NCBI RefSeq assembly: GCF_017487405.1
Contig: NZ_CP062222.1
Span: 1,225,001 to 1,289,000, forward strand
DNA from: Brevundimonas goettingensis
Lineage (GTDB): Bacteria > Pseudomonadota > Alphaproteobacteria > Caulobacterales > Caulobacteraceae
DNA: 64,000 nucleotides
Direction of reading: 5' to 3'
Positions 47,784 to 57,480 of the stretch are shown piece after piece (the stretch's first letter is position 1; each line of letters opens with the position of its first letter). The notes under the pieces are model-generated. The model saw only the letters and a list, made by a program, of their open reading frames with translations, was not told the DNA's origin and made no database searches. The translations under genes were made by a program, and so were the position numbers.

Positions 47784-48808
47784 CCGCGCTGGACATCACC
47801 GACGCCTCCACCTTCCCCTCGCGGCGAACGGAGGCGTGGAAATACAGCGACCTGCGCCGGGTTCTGAAGGAAGCGCCTGAGCCGTCGCCGAGCGGCGTCC
47901 TGACCGGGCCGGGGCCCTTCTTCGACTTGGGCGGGGAGGCGATCGTCTTCGTCAACGGGGTGGCGGTGGGCGTCGACGCCTTCGTGGCCTCGGGCGAACA
48001 GACGCTGCGGCTGCGGTTCATCTCGGATGCCACCGACCCGGCGCAGGTCGGGACCGGCCATGCGACTTCGGTTCAGGTGGCGGCCCGGGCCGGATCGAAA
48101 CTGCTGCTGCTGGAGACCCATGAGGGTCGCGGCGGCGGCTATGTGGCCCACAACCGCCTGACCATCGACGTGGCCCCAACCGCCGAGGTGACCCGCATCG
48201 TCCTGGTCGAGGAGCCGGAGGACGCCATCTCGGTGACCGAGGCCCAGGTCAAAGTCGCCCCAGGCGGCCTCTATCGCCAGACCATCGTGGCCACCGGCGC
48301 GAAGCTGCAGCGGCTGGAGACCCATGTCGCCCACGGGGCCGAGGGCGCCGATGTGCGTCTGGACGGCCTCTATGCCCTGACCGGGGCGCGGCACACGGAC
48401 CTGACCTCGGTCGTCGATCACCTGGCCGCCGACGGCCAGACGAGCCAGGTGACCAAGGGGGTGGTGCGCGACACGGCGCGCGGCGTCTTCCAGGGCAAGA
48501 TCGTCGTCGAGCGCGGCGCCGACGGCACCGATGCGCGGATGGGCCACCATGCCCTGATCCTGGGCGAGCGGGCCGAGATCGACGCCAAGCCCGAGCTGAT
48601 CATCTATGCCGACGACGTCCAGTGCGCCCACGGCAATACGGTCGGCAATCTGGATGAGAGCGCCCTGTTCTACATGCAGCAGCGCGGCATTCCGCTGGAG
48701 GAGGCCCGGGCGCTGCTGACCCAAGCCTTCCTGATCGAGGTCGTGGACCGGATCGAACACGAGCAGGCGCGGGAGGTGGTCCGGTCATGGCTGACGGAAC
48801 GCCTCTAG
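47780..48808 (+). CDS. sufD: Fe-S assembly protein SufD
   Basis: 342 residues, short for SufD, with an N-terminal segment beginning TALDITDASTFPSRRTEAWKYSDLRRVL and then the beta-helix shared with SufB. The core ends GHHALILGERAEIDAKPELIIYADDVQCAHGNTVGNLDESALFYMQQRGIPLEEARALL; the family's conserved His lies in CAHGNT. The start is TTG at 47780, overlapping the sufC stop as TTGA; no ATG or GTG lies near. It overlaps sufS by 22 bases if that gene starts at 48787. Confidence 0.95.
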   Translation: MTALDITDASTFPSRRTEAWKYSDLRRVLKEAPEPSPSGVLTGPGPFFDLGGEAIVFVNGVAVGVDAFVASGEQTLRLRFISDATDPAQVGTGHATSVQVAARAGSKLLLLETHEGRGGGYVAHNRLTIDVAPTAEVTRIVLVEEPEDAISVTEAQVKVAPGGLYRQTIVATGAKLQRLETHVAHGAEGADVRLDGLYALTGARHTDLTSVVDHLAADGQTSQVTKGVVRDTARGVFQGKIVVERGADGTDARMGHHALILGERAEIDAKPELIIYADDVQCAHGNTVGNLDESALFYMQQRGIPLEEARALLTQAFLIEVVDRIEHEQAREVVRSWLTERL

Positions 48809-50031
48809 TTATGGCTGCTTTTGACCCCTACGCCGCGCGCGCCCAGTTCCCGATCCTGTCGCGGACGGTGAACGGCAAGCCGCTGGTCTATCTGGACAAC
48901 GCCGCCTCGGCCCAGAAGCCGCGGGCGGTGATCGACAATCTGGTCGCGCAGATGGAGGGCAGTTACGCCAACGTCCACCGCGGCCTGCACACCCTGTCGA
49001 ACGAGGCGACCGACGCCTTCGAGGCGGCGCGCGAGACCGTGGCGCGATATCTGAACGCGCCGAGCCCGGAGACCATCGCCTGGACCAAGGGCGGGACCGA
49101 GGCGATCAATCTGGTGGCCAACGGCATCGGCCTGTCCATTGAGCCCGGTGACGAGATCATCGTCTCGGAGATGGAGCACCACTCCAACATCGTGCCCTGG
49201 CATCTGCTGCGCGAGCGGCGCGGGGCGGTGCTGAAGTGGATCCCGGTGCTGGCCGACGGTTCGCTGGACATGGCCGCATATGCCGAACTGCTGGGTCCAA
49301 AGACCCGGATGGTCGCGGTCACCCATATGTCGAACGTGCTGGGGACCATCAATCCGGTCGCCGAGATCACCCGACTGGCCCATGCCGCAGGCGCTCGCGT
49401 CCTGATCGACGGCTGTCAGGGGGCGGTGCATGCCGCGCCCGACGTTCAGGCCATCGGCTGCGACTTCTATGTGGTCACGGGCCACAAACTCTATGCCCCG
49501 ACCGGCATCGGCGCCCTGTACGGGACCGCCGGGGCGCTGGAGAGCCTGCCGCCCTATCAGGGCGGGGGCGAGATGATCGAGACGGTCGAAAAGGATCGGA
49601 TTAGATACGCCAAGCCGCCGCACCGGTTCGAGGCCGGCACCCCGCCGATCATCGAGGCCATCGGCCTGGGCGCGGCGCTGGAGTGGCTGTCGGGCTTCGA
49701 CCGGGCGGCGATCGCGGCGCATGAGCACGCCCTGTATCAGCACGCGGTCTCGCGGCTGGAGGGGCTGAACTGGCTGCGGATTCTGGGGCAGGCCGAAGGG
49801 AAGGGGGCGATCCTCGCCTTCACCGTCGCCGACGCCCACGCCCACGACATCGCCCAGATCATGGACCGCTACGGCGTCGCCGTGCGCGCGGGCCTGCACT
49901 GCGCCGAGCCGCTGGCGAAAAGAATGGGCGTGACCTCGAGCACCCGCGCCAGCTTCGCCCTATATAACACCGTGGAGGATACGGATGCCTTCGTGGATGC
50001 GCTGATCAAGGCGCGCGAGTTCTTTGTGTGA
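48787..50031 (+). CDS. sufS: Cysteine desulfurase SufS
   Basis: Class II desulfurase of 414 residues. LVYLDNAASAQKPRAVIDNL starts the fold; HHSNIVPWHLL, DGCQGAVHAAPDV, the PLP Lys in VTGHKLYAPTGIGALYG and the active Cys in RAGLHCAEPLAKRMG follow. ATG 48787 sits behind GGGAGG inside sufD; ATG 48811 (MAAFDPYAARA) is the alternative and matches the usual family N-terminus. No sufE is in the window, so the sulfur acceptor is encoded elsewhere or is SufU/SufE-like at another locus. It overlaps sufT by one base. Confidence 0.95.
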   Translation: MADGTPLVMAAFDPYAARAQFPILSRTVNGKPLVYLDNAASAQKPRAVIDNLVAQMEGSYANVHRGLHTLSNEATDAFEAARETVARYLNAPSPETIAWTKGGTEAINLVANGIGLSIEPGDEIIVSEMEHHSNIVPWHLLRERRGAVLKWIPVLADGSLDMAAYAELLGPKTRMVAVTHMSNVLGTINPVAEITRLAHAAGARVLIDGCQGAVHAAPDVQAIGCDFYVVTGHKLYAPTGIGALYGTAGALESLPPYQGGGEMIETVEKDRIRYAKPPHRFEAGTPPIIEAIGLGAALEWLSGFDRAAIAAHEHALYQHAVSRLEGLNWLRILGQAEGKGAILAFTVADAHAHDIAQIMDRYGVAVRAGLHCAEPLAKRMGVTSSTRASFALYNTVEDTDAFVDALIKAREFFV

Positions 50032-50420
50032 TGACCGACCAGACGACCCCCGAAACCGACGCCTTCGCCGCCGCCTGGGACGAGCCCCAGAAGAGCGCCC
50101 TGTCGCAGGCCGAGCTGAACAAGCTGACCGACGACCTGATCGAGGCGCTGAAGACCGTCTATGACCCGGAAATCCCGGTCGACATCTATGAGCTGGGCCT
50201 GATCTACAAGGTCGACGTCAATGACGACCGCGACGTGATCATCGACATGACCCTGACGGCGCCCGGATGTCCGGTGGCCGGCGAGATGCCGGGCTGGGTC
50301 GAGGATGCGGTGACCAAGGTGGACGGCGTGAAGTCGGCCAAGGCCAATCTGGTATTCGACCCGCCGTGGGATTCCTCCAAGATGAGCGACGAGGCCAAGC
50401 TGGCCTTGAACATGTTCTGA
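50031..50420 (+). CDS. sufT: SUF-associated MIP18/DUF59 protein (SufT-like)
   Basis: 129 residues ending in a DUF59 domain: LIEALKTVYDPEIPVDIYELGLIYKVDV, then MTLTAPGCPVAGEMPGWVEDAV with the conserved Cys, and FDPPWDSSKMSDEAKLALNMF. Related proteins help deliver Fe-S clusters to targets. ATG 50031 forms TGATG with the sufS stop, so translation is coupled. Confidence 0.93.
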   Translation: MTDQTTPETDAFAAAWDEPQKSALSQAELNKLTDDLIEALKTVYDPEIPVDIYELGLIYKVDVNDDRDVIIDMTLTAPGCPVAGEMPGWVEDAVTKVDGVKSAKANLVFDPPWDSSKMSDEAKLALNMF

Positions 50421-50428
50421 GAGCGCAG

Positions 50429-50824
50429 ATGACCGAGCTTCAGACCACCACCCGTCCGCGCCGTCCGCGTCCCAAGGCCGTGACCCTGACGGACGCCGCC
50501 GCCGAGCGGGTGCAGGAGATCATGACCAATGCGGACAAGCCGTACATCGCCCTGCGCGTCGGGGTGAAGAACGGCGGCTGCGCGGGGCAGGAATACACCT
50601 TCGCCTATGCCGAACAGATCGAGACGCTCGACGAGGTGGTCGAGGACAAGGGCGTCACCATCCTGATCGACCCCAAGGCCATCCTGTTCCTGATCGGCTC
50701 CGAGATCGACTACGAGACGACCAAGCTGTCGTCCAAATTCGTGTTCCGCAATCCGAACCAGACCGACGCCTGCGGCTGCGGCGAGAGCGTGACCATCATC
50801 CCGGCCAAGGCGCTGGAAGCCTGA
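50429..50824 (+). CDS. sufA: A-type Fe-S carrier SufA (HesB/IscA family)
   Basis: 131 residues. After a basic N-terminal tail comes VTLTDAAAERVQEIM, then ALRVGVKNGGCAGQEYTFAYAE and DACGCGESVTII near the end. The Cys of NGGC and the CxC are the cluster ligands (C-x~65-C-x-C). It carries assembled clusters to apo-proteins. It lies 8 bases after sufT. Confidence 0.94.
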   Translation: MTELQTTTRPRRPRPKAVTLTDAAAERVQEIMTNADKPYIALRVGVKNGGCAGQEYTFAYAEQIETLDEVVEDKGVTILIDPKAILFLIGSEIDYETTKLSSKFVFRNPNQTDACGCGESVTIIPAKALEA

Positions 50825-50825
50825 T

Positions 50826-51191
50826 TTGGGCGCGCGCGATCCCGACTTCGAGGAATGGGTGCGCGAGCATTTCGCGGCGCTCGGTCCGCTGGAGATCAAG
50901 CGGATGTTCGGCGGGGCCGGCGTCTATCGTCAGGGGATCATCTTCGCCCTGCTGGACGACGGCGTGGTCTGGCTGAAGGGCGATGAGACGAATGTTCCGG
51001 CGCTGGAGGCGGCCGGCTCGCGTCAGTTCACCTATCCGGGCAAGGACGGGGTCGAGATGAAGCTCGGCTACTGGAGCCTGCCGGATACGGCGACGGACGA
51101 TCCGGATGAGGCGTCGGACTGGGGCCGCGGGGCGTTCGAGGTCGCGGTGAGGAAGGCGGCGGCGAAGAAGCCGCGCAAGCCCAAGGCCTGA
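50826..51191 (+). CDS. TfoX N-terminal domain protein
   Basis: 121 residues. EEWVREHFAALGPLEIKRMFGGAGVYRQGIIFALLDDGVVWLKGDE is the TfoX-N fold; LGYWSLPDTATDDPDEASDWGRGAFEVA and a Lys-rich tail follow. Proteins with only this domain are common in alphaproteobacteria, with unknown function; they lack the TfoX C-terminal part linked to competence. TTG at 50826, just after the sufA stop, is the apparent start. It ends the suf operon, before an inverted-repeat element. Confidence 0.85.
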   Translation: MGARDPDFEEWVREHFAALGPLEIKRMFGGAGVYRQGIIFALLDDGVVWLKGDETNVPALEAAGSRQFTYPGKDGVEMKLGYWSLPDTATDDPDEASDWGRGAFEVAVRKAAAKKPRKPKA

Positions 51192-51200
51192 CCCAAATTC

Positions 51201-51324
51201 CGCTCATCCCCGCGAAGGCGGGGACCCAGTTCTGTTGTGAGCCAGTGTGCTGGATTGTGAGCCTGTCCAACCACACTCGCTGATCGCCCAAAGGTCTGGG
51301 TCCCCGCCTTCGCGGGGATGAGCG
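51201..51324. repeat. Intergenic element with perfect 29-bp terminal inverted repeats
   Basis: The arms at 51201-51229 and 51296-51324 are exact reverse complements; each contains the hairpin CCCCGCGAAGGCGGGG. The 66-base centre is unremarkable. It lies between convergent TfoX and plsC genes and could end both transcripts. The arm sequence is a frequent intergenic repeat in Caulobacterales and sphingomonads as I recall; copy number here cannot be judged. Confidence 0.9.
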
Positions 51325-51326
51325 GG

Positions 51327-52097
51327 TCATCTATTGGCCCGCGACGCCTCATCCTCGGACAGCACGCGCACCGCGGGCGCTGCCGGCTTGCCCGTCGCCT
51401 CGGCGATCAGGTCGTCGGTCTTGCCCTCGATGACGCCTTCGAGGCGGGCGAGGAACTCGTCCTTGCCGAGGCCGGTGGGGATGGGGTCGAGGAACTCCAG
51501 CGTCGCCGTCCCCGGATGCTTCTCGTACTTCTCCTCGGGCCAGAACAGGCCGAGGTTGGTGGCCAGGGGCACGACCGGCATGTCGAAGTCGCGGTACATG
51601 TGCCAGACGCCGGAGCGATAGCGGTATTTGGTGCCGATCTTCGCCAGATGGCCCTCGGGGAAGATCAGGATCTTGCGGCCCTCGGCATGGGCGTCGGCGC
51701 CGCGCTGCTTGAGCGAATCGCGGGCCTCGCGGCCGCCGCAGCTGTTGACGACGATGGCGCCCAGCTTCTTGAGCACCGCGCCGAGCAGCGGAAACTTCTC
51801 CAGATGGTCGCCTGTGACGAAGGCCAGGTCGTCGAACTGGTCATAGGTGGCGAAGCCGTCGCCCCAGGACTGGTGTTTGGAGGCGATGATGAAGGCGCCG
51901 GCCGGCAGCCGCTCGCGACCACGCACCTGGAGGGTGATTCCGGCAAAGACGCGCATGGCCTGAACCATCCGCTTCACATAGCGACGGATGACCCAGGCGG
52001 TGGCCTCGCGGCCGGGCGTCAGCGCCGCGAAGGCCGCCGTCAGGCCGTAGAAGATCGACAGGGCCCAGTAGGCGACGTTGAAAGCAAAGCTTCGCAT
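51327..52097 (-). CDS. plsC: 1-acyl-sn-glycerol-3-phosphate acyltransferase (PlsC family)
   Basis: Adds the second acyl chain in phosphatidic acid synthesis. 256 residues with an N-terminal membrane segment (AFNVAYWALSIFYGLTAAFAAL). The catalytic HxxxxD is in ASKHQSWGDGFATY, and FPEG in RKILIFPEGHLAKIG; PVVPLATNLGLFWP completes the pattern. The enzyme faces the cytoplasmic side of the inner membrane. Its stop lies 3 bases from the inverted-repeat element. Confidence 0.92.
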   Translation of the reverse strand: MRSFAFNVAYWALSIFYGLTAAFAALTPGREATAWVIRRYVKRMVQAMRVFAGITLQVRGRERLPAGAFIIASKHQSWGDGFATYDQFDDLAFVTGDHLEKFPLLGAVLKKLGAIVVNSCGGREARDSLKQRGADAHAEGRKILIFPEGHLAKIGTKYRYRSGVWHMYRDFDMPVVPLATNLGLFWPEEKYEKHPGTATLEFLDPIPTGLGKDEFLARLEGVIEGKTDDLIAEATGKPAAPAVRVLSEDEASRANR

Positions 52098-52137
52098 GGG
52101 GGGACTATGGCACGCTTTGCGTGCGCGTCTCGCCTTA

Positions 52138-53193
52138 TCAGGCGGCGGCGGGGAGGCGTTCGCCGTTGGTGACCATGTTCCGGCCGCCGCGTTTGGAGGC
52201 GTAGAGGGCCTCGTCGGCGCGGTCGAGCAGCAGGGTGCCGCTCTCGCCGGGGCGGCGCTGGGCCAGACCCGCCGAGATGGTCACGGCGCCGAGCTCGTCA
52301 TTGGTCGAACGGCGGCGCAGGGCGCGCGAGCCGATCTCCTCGCGGATGGCGTTGAGCGCCGCCTCAACCTGCAGGGCGCCTTCGCCCGGGAAGATGATCG
52401 CGAACTCCTCGCCGCCGTAGCGGGCGGCGACGCGCGGGTTCTTGGAGATACGGCCGATGACGCTGGCCACATAGCGCAGGACCTGGTCGCCGGTCTGGTG
52501 GCCCCAGGTGTCGTTGAAGCGCTTGAAGTGATCGATGTCGAGGACGGCGAGGGTGACGACGGAGTTGTCGGCCTCGGCCTGATCGCAGGCGCGCAGCAGC
52601 TCTTCGTCGAAGGCCTTGCGGTTGGCGAGATTGGTCAGGGCGTCGGTCATGGCGTCGCGGCGCACCTGTTCCAGGTGTTCGCGCAGGCGGGCCACTTCCT
52701 TGGTCGAGGTCTCGAGGCGGCGTTCGAGGGTCGCGTTCTCGCGCTGGACGCGCGAGGTGGCGTCGGTCAGGCCGCTGACCAGCTGTTTCAGATCGGCGGG
52801 GGCGGCGGCCTGTTCGATATTGGCGCCGGCCTCGGCCAGGGTCTCGCCATAGGCAGCCTGGGACTCACGGGCCTTGGCGATGGCGTCGGAGACGCTGGAC
52901 AGTTCGCGGTTCAGCACGGCGCCGGCGTCGCGGATCTCTTCCGACAGACGGCCGCGCGGCAGGTATTCGGCGGCCAGCATCTCGGCCGTGCCTTCGGTGA
53001 AGGCGTCCTTGTTGCCCAGCAGGCGGGTGATCTCGCGGCCCAGCGGACCTTCGGGATCGCCGACATAGTGCAGCCACAGCTCGAAATTCAGCGGCGTCGG
53101 CCAGACGCCGGCGGTTTCCATCTCGGCCAGAGCGCGCCTGGCGAGTTGGAAGGCCTCCGGGCCTCGAAGCGCTGTTTCGACCTGACTGGCCAT
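52138..53193 (-). CDS. dgcB: GGDEF-domain diguanylate cyclase (DgcB-like)
   Basis: 351 residues. The N-terminal 190 residues are soluble and helical with a coiled coil before the catalytic domain (TLERRLETSTKEVARLREHLEQV). The GGDEF domain begins RDAMTDALTNLANRKAFDEEL and has the active motif ARYGGEEFAIIFPG. No RxxD inhibitory site is visible at the usual place. Length, layout and position between the suf/plsC block and rhlE match DgcB of Caulobacter crescentus as I recall it; the symbol rests on that. It makes cyclic di-GMP. ATG 53191-53193 is used. Confidence 0.9.
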   Translation of the reverse strand: MASQVETALRGPEAFQLARRALAEMETAGVWPTPLNFELWLHYVGDPEGPLGREITRLLGNKDAFTEGTAEMLAAEYLPRGRLSEEIRDAGAVLNRELSSVSDAIAKARESQAAYGETLAEAGANIEQAAAPADLKQLVSGLTDATSRVQRENATLERRLETSTKEVARLREHLEQVRRDAMTDALTNLANRKAFDEELLRACDQAEADNSVVTLAVLDIDHFKRFNDTWGHQTGDQVLRYVASVIGRISKNPRVAARYGGEEFAIIFPGEGALQVEAALNAIREEIGSRALRRRSTNDELGAVTISAGLAQRRPGESGTLLLDRADEALYASKRGGRNMVTNGERLPAAA

Positions 53194-53311
53194 CAATATC
53201 CCCCGATATGTCTTCTGACATCGACGGGGGAGAGGTTAGCGGCGGTTCCGTAACGGCGAGTTAAGCGGCGCCGGAAAACGCCGATGTTCGTCCATTAATC
53301 AGCCGAAGGCT

Positions 53312-54892
<1,581 letters not shown>

Positions 54893-55142
54893 GAGTCCTT
54901 GGGAGTCAGGTGGCGCATCCAGCGTGGATGCGTGTGCGATGCGCGGAACCGCCCCTCGGTGGGCGAGCGGGCGGCGCGAATTCGCCAGACCTGTCCCGAA
55001 CGTGGGCCGCATATAGAAGCCCCCTCGCCAGAGTCAAGTATTCAGGGATCGCCGAAGCCTGTTCGCGCGTTCTCTGGACGAAGGTTGCAAAACCCGTTCG
55101 ATGGACGTTAGTTAACGGCGGGGAAGGTAAGAGGGCTTTGAA

Positions 55143-55499
55143 ATGAAGCGCTTTTTGTGCGCTGCGATAGCAGCGGCATTCGCCTGCGCATCACCGGCTT
55201 CGGCCGATGTGGCGGCGGCGTTCGGCAATACGGTCGTGTCCCACTATCCGGACGGCGGGTGGGTCAAGCACTGGTTCAACCGCGACGGCAGCTATTCGGC
55301 CGAGTTCTCGGACGGGCGGCGGATCACGGCGACCTGGCGGGTCGAGGGCAACCGGGTCTGCCTGAACGGCATCCGGCCGTCCTTCATGATGATCTCGCGC
55401 TTCTGTTCGCCGATGATCGAGGCGGGCGTGGGCGAGCGCTGGGCGTCGCGGGATCCTCTGGGTCGCCGTGTCCAGAACGAGCTGATCTCGGGCCGCTAG
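55143..55499 (+). CDS. Small exported protein of unknown function
   Basis: 118 residues with a clear signal peptide (MKRFLCAAIAAAFACASPASA) and a mature beta-rich domain (NTVVSHYPDGGWVKHWFNRDGSYSAEFSDGRRITATWRVEGNRVCLN). Two Cys (VCLN, RFCSP) may form a disulfide. The GSYSAEFSDGRRITATWRVEG pattern resembles small lipocalin-like periplasmic proteins; that is only a resemblance. ATG 55143 follows GGTAAGAGGG. Confidence 0.75.
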   Translation: MKRFLCAAIAAAFACASPASADVAAAFGNTVVSHYPDGGWVKHWFNRDGSYSAEFSDGRRITATWRVEGNRVCLNGIRPSFMMISRFCSPMIEAGVGERWASRDPLGRRVQNELISGR

Positions 55500-55515
55500 A
55501 CGGTCGGGCGTCACA

Positions 55516-56496
55516 TCATTCAGATCCGGTTTCGGGCGTTTCGTCTTCGGCGGCGGTCATCTGGCGGCGAGTGCGGACGATCGAGTTGGCGACCTCCTGA
55601 CGGGCGGCGCCGACGCTGGCCCGGGTCATCTCGGCGTCATAGAGGCCCTTGAGATAGGCCATGTCCCACTGGCTGAGCGCAGGGGTGTCGGTCGGGTTCT
55701 GGAAGATGTTCAGAATGGTCGAATAGCCCGAGGTGTCGGCGTCCGGATTGACCTGGGCGAGGGCGACGAAGGCGAGATAGTCGCCCAGCTGTTCCAGGCT
55801 GACCCCGCCGATCCTGTCGACGTCGACGATGATGAAGATTCGCTTCAGATCGTCCCCGGTGTTGGCCTGGAGGCGCGACGCGTTCTGGGTCAACTGCGGA
55901 GCGAAATCCATGGTCTCTGCGCACTGGTAGCGGCAGACGCCGGGCAGTCGCACCGCGATGGCGCCGCGATCGTCGACCGGAACGCTGACGTGCCACCAGC
56001 GCACCGGCTGGTCGTTGGTTTCGAAGGCCTCAAGGGCGTCGCCGCCGCGATCCATGCCGGCGCCGCCGACGCGGAACAGGCGCGGCCGCATGGCCACGAA
56101 CTGCGGGGTGAAGGCGTTGGCGTCGGTCGTGGCCACGATCAGGACATTGGGTTCGCAGCCCGGTTCGCCGGCCTGAAGCCCGACCTCGCGCGTCACGTCG
56201 GAAATCCGGTCGACGATATAGCGGGCGGTGTCGGCCTGGAGATTGGCGACGCCGACGCAGATGCCGTTGCGCCAGCGGGCCAGGCCGCGGTTGGCGGCCG
56301 GCGCGCCGACCTCGCGCACGAACGACCGGGCGGTGTCCTCCAGCCGGGCGCCTTCGACCACGATGTCGCCGAGGTCCGTCGGGGCGTCCTGACCCACAGC
56401 GGCGGCCGAGATCTGCGGCGCAGGAACCGTGGCCTGGACGGCTGGGGCGTCCGCGGGCGACGAGAGCAGCAGGGCGGCGAGGAGCGAGGAGATCAT
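55516..56496 (-). CDS. Exported protein of unknown function, tandem paralogue A
   Basis: 326 residues; signal-like start MISSLLAALLLSSPADA. All three paralogues share: (1) DLGDIVVEGARLEDTARSFVREVGAPA, (2) GLARWRNGICVGVANLQADTARYIVDRIS, (3) GCEPNVLIVATTDANAFTPQFVAMRPRLF, (4) QPVRWWHVSVPV, (5) FIIVDVDRIGGVSLEQLGDYLAFVALAQVNPDADTSGYSTILNIF, (6) LSQWDMAYLKGLYDAEMTR. Two invariant Cys could form a disulfide. Copy A has an extra CRYQC insert in the middle. The end resembles the last helices of some putative exported zinc-peptidase families, but I see no zinc motif. Function unknown. Confidence 0.8.
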   Translation of the reverse strand: MISSLLAALLLSSPADAPAVQATVPAPQISAAAVGQDAPTDLGDIVVEGARLEDTARSFVREVGAPAANRGLARWRNGICVGVANLQADTARYIVDRISDVTREVGLQAGEPGCEPNVLIVATTDANAFTPQFVAMRPRLFRVGGAGMDRGGDALEAFETNDQPVRWWHVSVPVDDRGAIAVRLPGVCRYQCAETMDFAPQLTQNASRLQANTGDDLKRIFIIVDVDRIGGVSLEQLGDYLAFVALAQVNPDADTSGYSTILNIFQNPTDTPALSQWDMAYLKGLYDAEMTRASVGAARQEVANSIVRTRRQMTAAEDETPETGSE

Positions 56497-56508
56497 TGTG
56501 TGGCGATC

Positions 56509-57468
56509 CTACTGCGGGGCGTCTTCGTCGGTGGCGGCGGTCAGGTCGTGGTGGACGCGGACGATGGAGGCGACGATCTCGCCCCGGGCGCTGGCCTCGT
56601 TGCGGCGGGTGCGCTGGGCGTCATAGAGGCCGGCCAGATAAGCCTTGTCCCAGTCGGTCAGGCCGGTCGTGTGCTCGGCGTCGTCGAACAGATTGAGCAC
56701 CGTCGCATAGCCCGAGGTGTCGGCGTCGGGGTTGATCTGGGCCAGGGAGACCATGGCGACATAGTCGGCCAGCTGGGTCACCGAGACCTGGCTGATCTTG
56801 CTGACGTCGATGATCACGAAGGTCCGCTTCGAGACGTCGATGATCTGGGTCGACAGGCGCGACACGCCGCGCACTTCGATGGTCGGCGCATAGGTGAAGA
56901 TGCTGCCGCCGCCGTCGCCGGGCAGGCGCACGGCGCGGTCGCCGGTGTCGGAATCGGTGGGCATGCTGACGTTCCACCAGCGCACGGGACGTTCGGCGGT
57001 CTTGAACCGGTTGAGCGCCGTATAGCCCAGATCGGTCCCGGCGCTTCCGATCGCGAACAGGCGCGGACGCATTGCCACGAACTCTTCGGCGAAGGCGTTG
57101 CCGTCGGCGGTGGCGACGATCAGGACGCTGGGGTGGCAGCCCGGCGCACCGGCTTTCAGGCCAAGGTCCTCGGCCACGGTCGATACGCGGTCGACGATAT
57201 ATTGCGCCGCCTCGGGCTGGAGGTTGGCCACGCCGACGCAGATGCCGTCCTTCCAGCGCGCGAGGCCGCGGCCGCGCGCCGGTTGCCCGACCTCGCGCAC
57301 GAAGTCCTCGGTCATGTCCCGAAGCCGGCGCCCCTCGACGGTGATGTCGCCCAGATCGGTGGGCTGGTCCTGATCCACAGCCGTGACCTGCACAGGCGGC
57401 GGCGTCTGGCCCGGACCGGCGTCGGCCGGGGTCGAGAGCAGGAGGGCGGCGAGGAGGGAGGCGATCAT
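56509..57468 (-). CDS. Exported protein of unknown function, tandem paralogue B
   Basis: 319 residues. Start MIASLLAALLLSTPADA, then the same six blocks: DLGDITVEGRRLRDMTEDFVREVGQPA, RWKDGICVGVANLQPEAAQYIVDRVS, GCHPSVLIVATADGNAFAEEF, RPVRWWNVSMPT, FVIIDVSKISQVSVTQLADYVAMVSLAQINPDADTSGY, LTDWDKAYLAGLYDAQRTR. It ends 12 bases before paralogue A. Cys are confined to the two shared positions. Product should be periplasmic. Confidence 0.8.
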   Translation of the reverse strand: MIASLLAALLLSTPADAGPGQTPPPVQVTAVDQDQPTDLGDITVEGRRLRDMTEDFVREVGQPARGRGLARWKDGICVGVANLQPEAAQYIVDRVSTVAEDLGLKAGAPGCHPSVLIVATADGNAFAEEFVAMRPRLFAIGSAGTDLGYTALNRFKTAERPVRWWNVSMPTDSDTGDRAVRLPGDGGGSIFTYAPTIEVRGVSRLSTQIIDVSKRTFVIIDVSKISQVSVTQLADYVAMVSLAQINPDADTSGYATVLNLFDDAEHTTGLTDWDKAYLAGLYDAQRTRRNEASARGEIVASIVRVHHDLTAATDEDAPQ

Positions 57469-57480
57469 CGGGGCGTTTCC

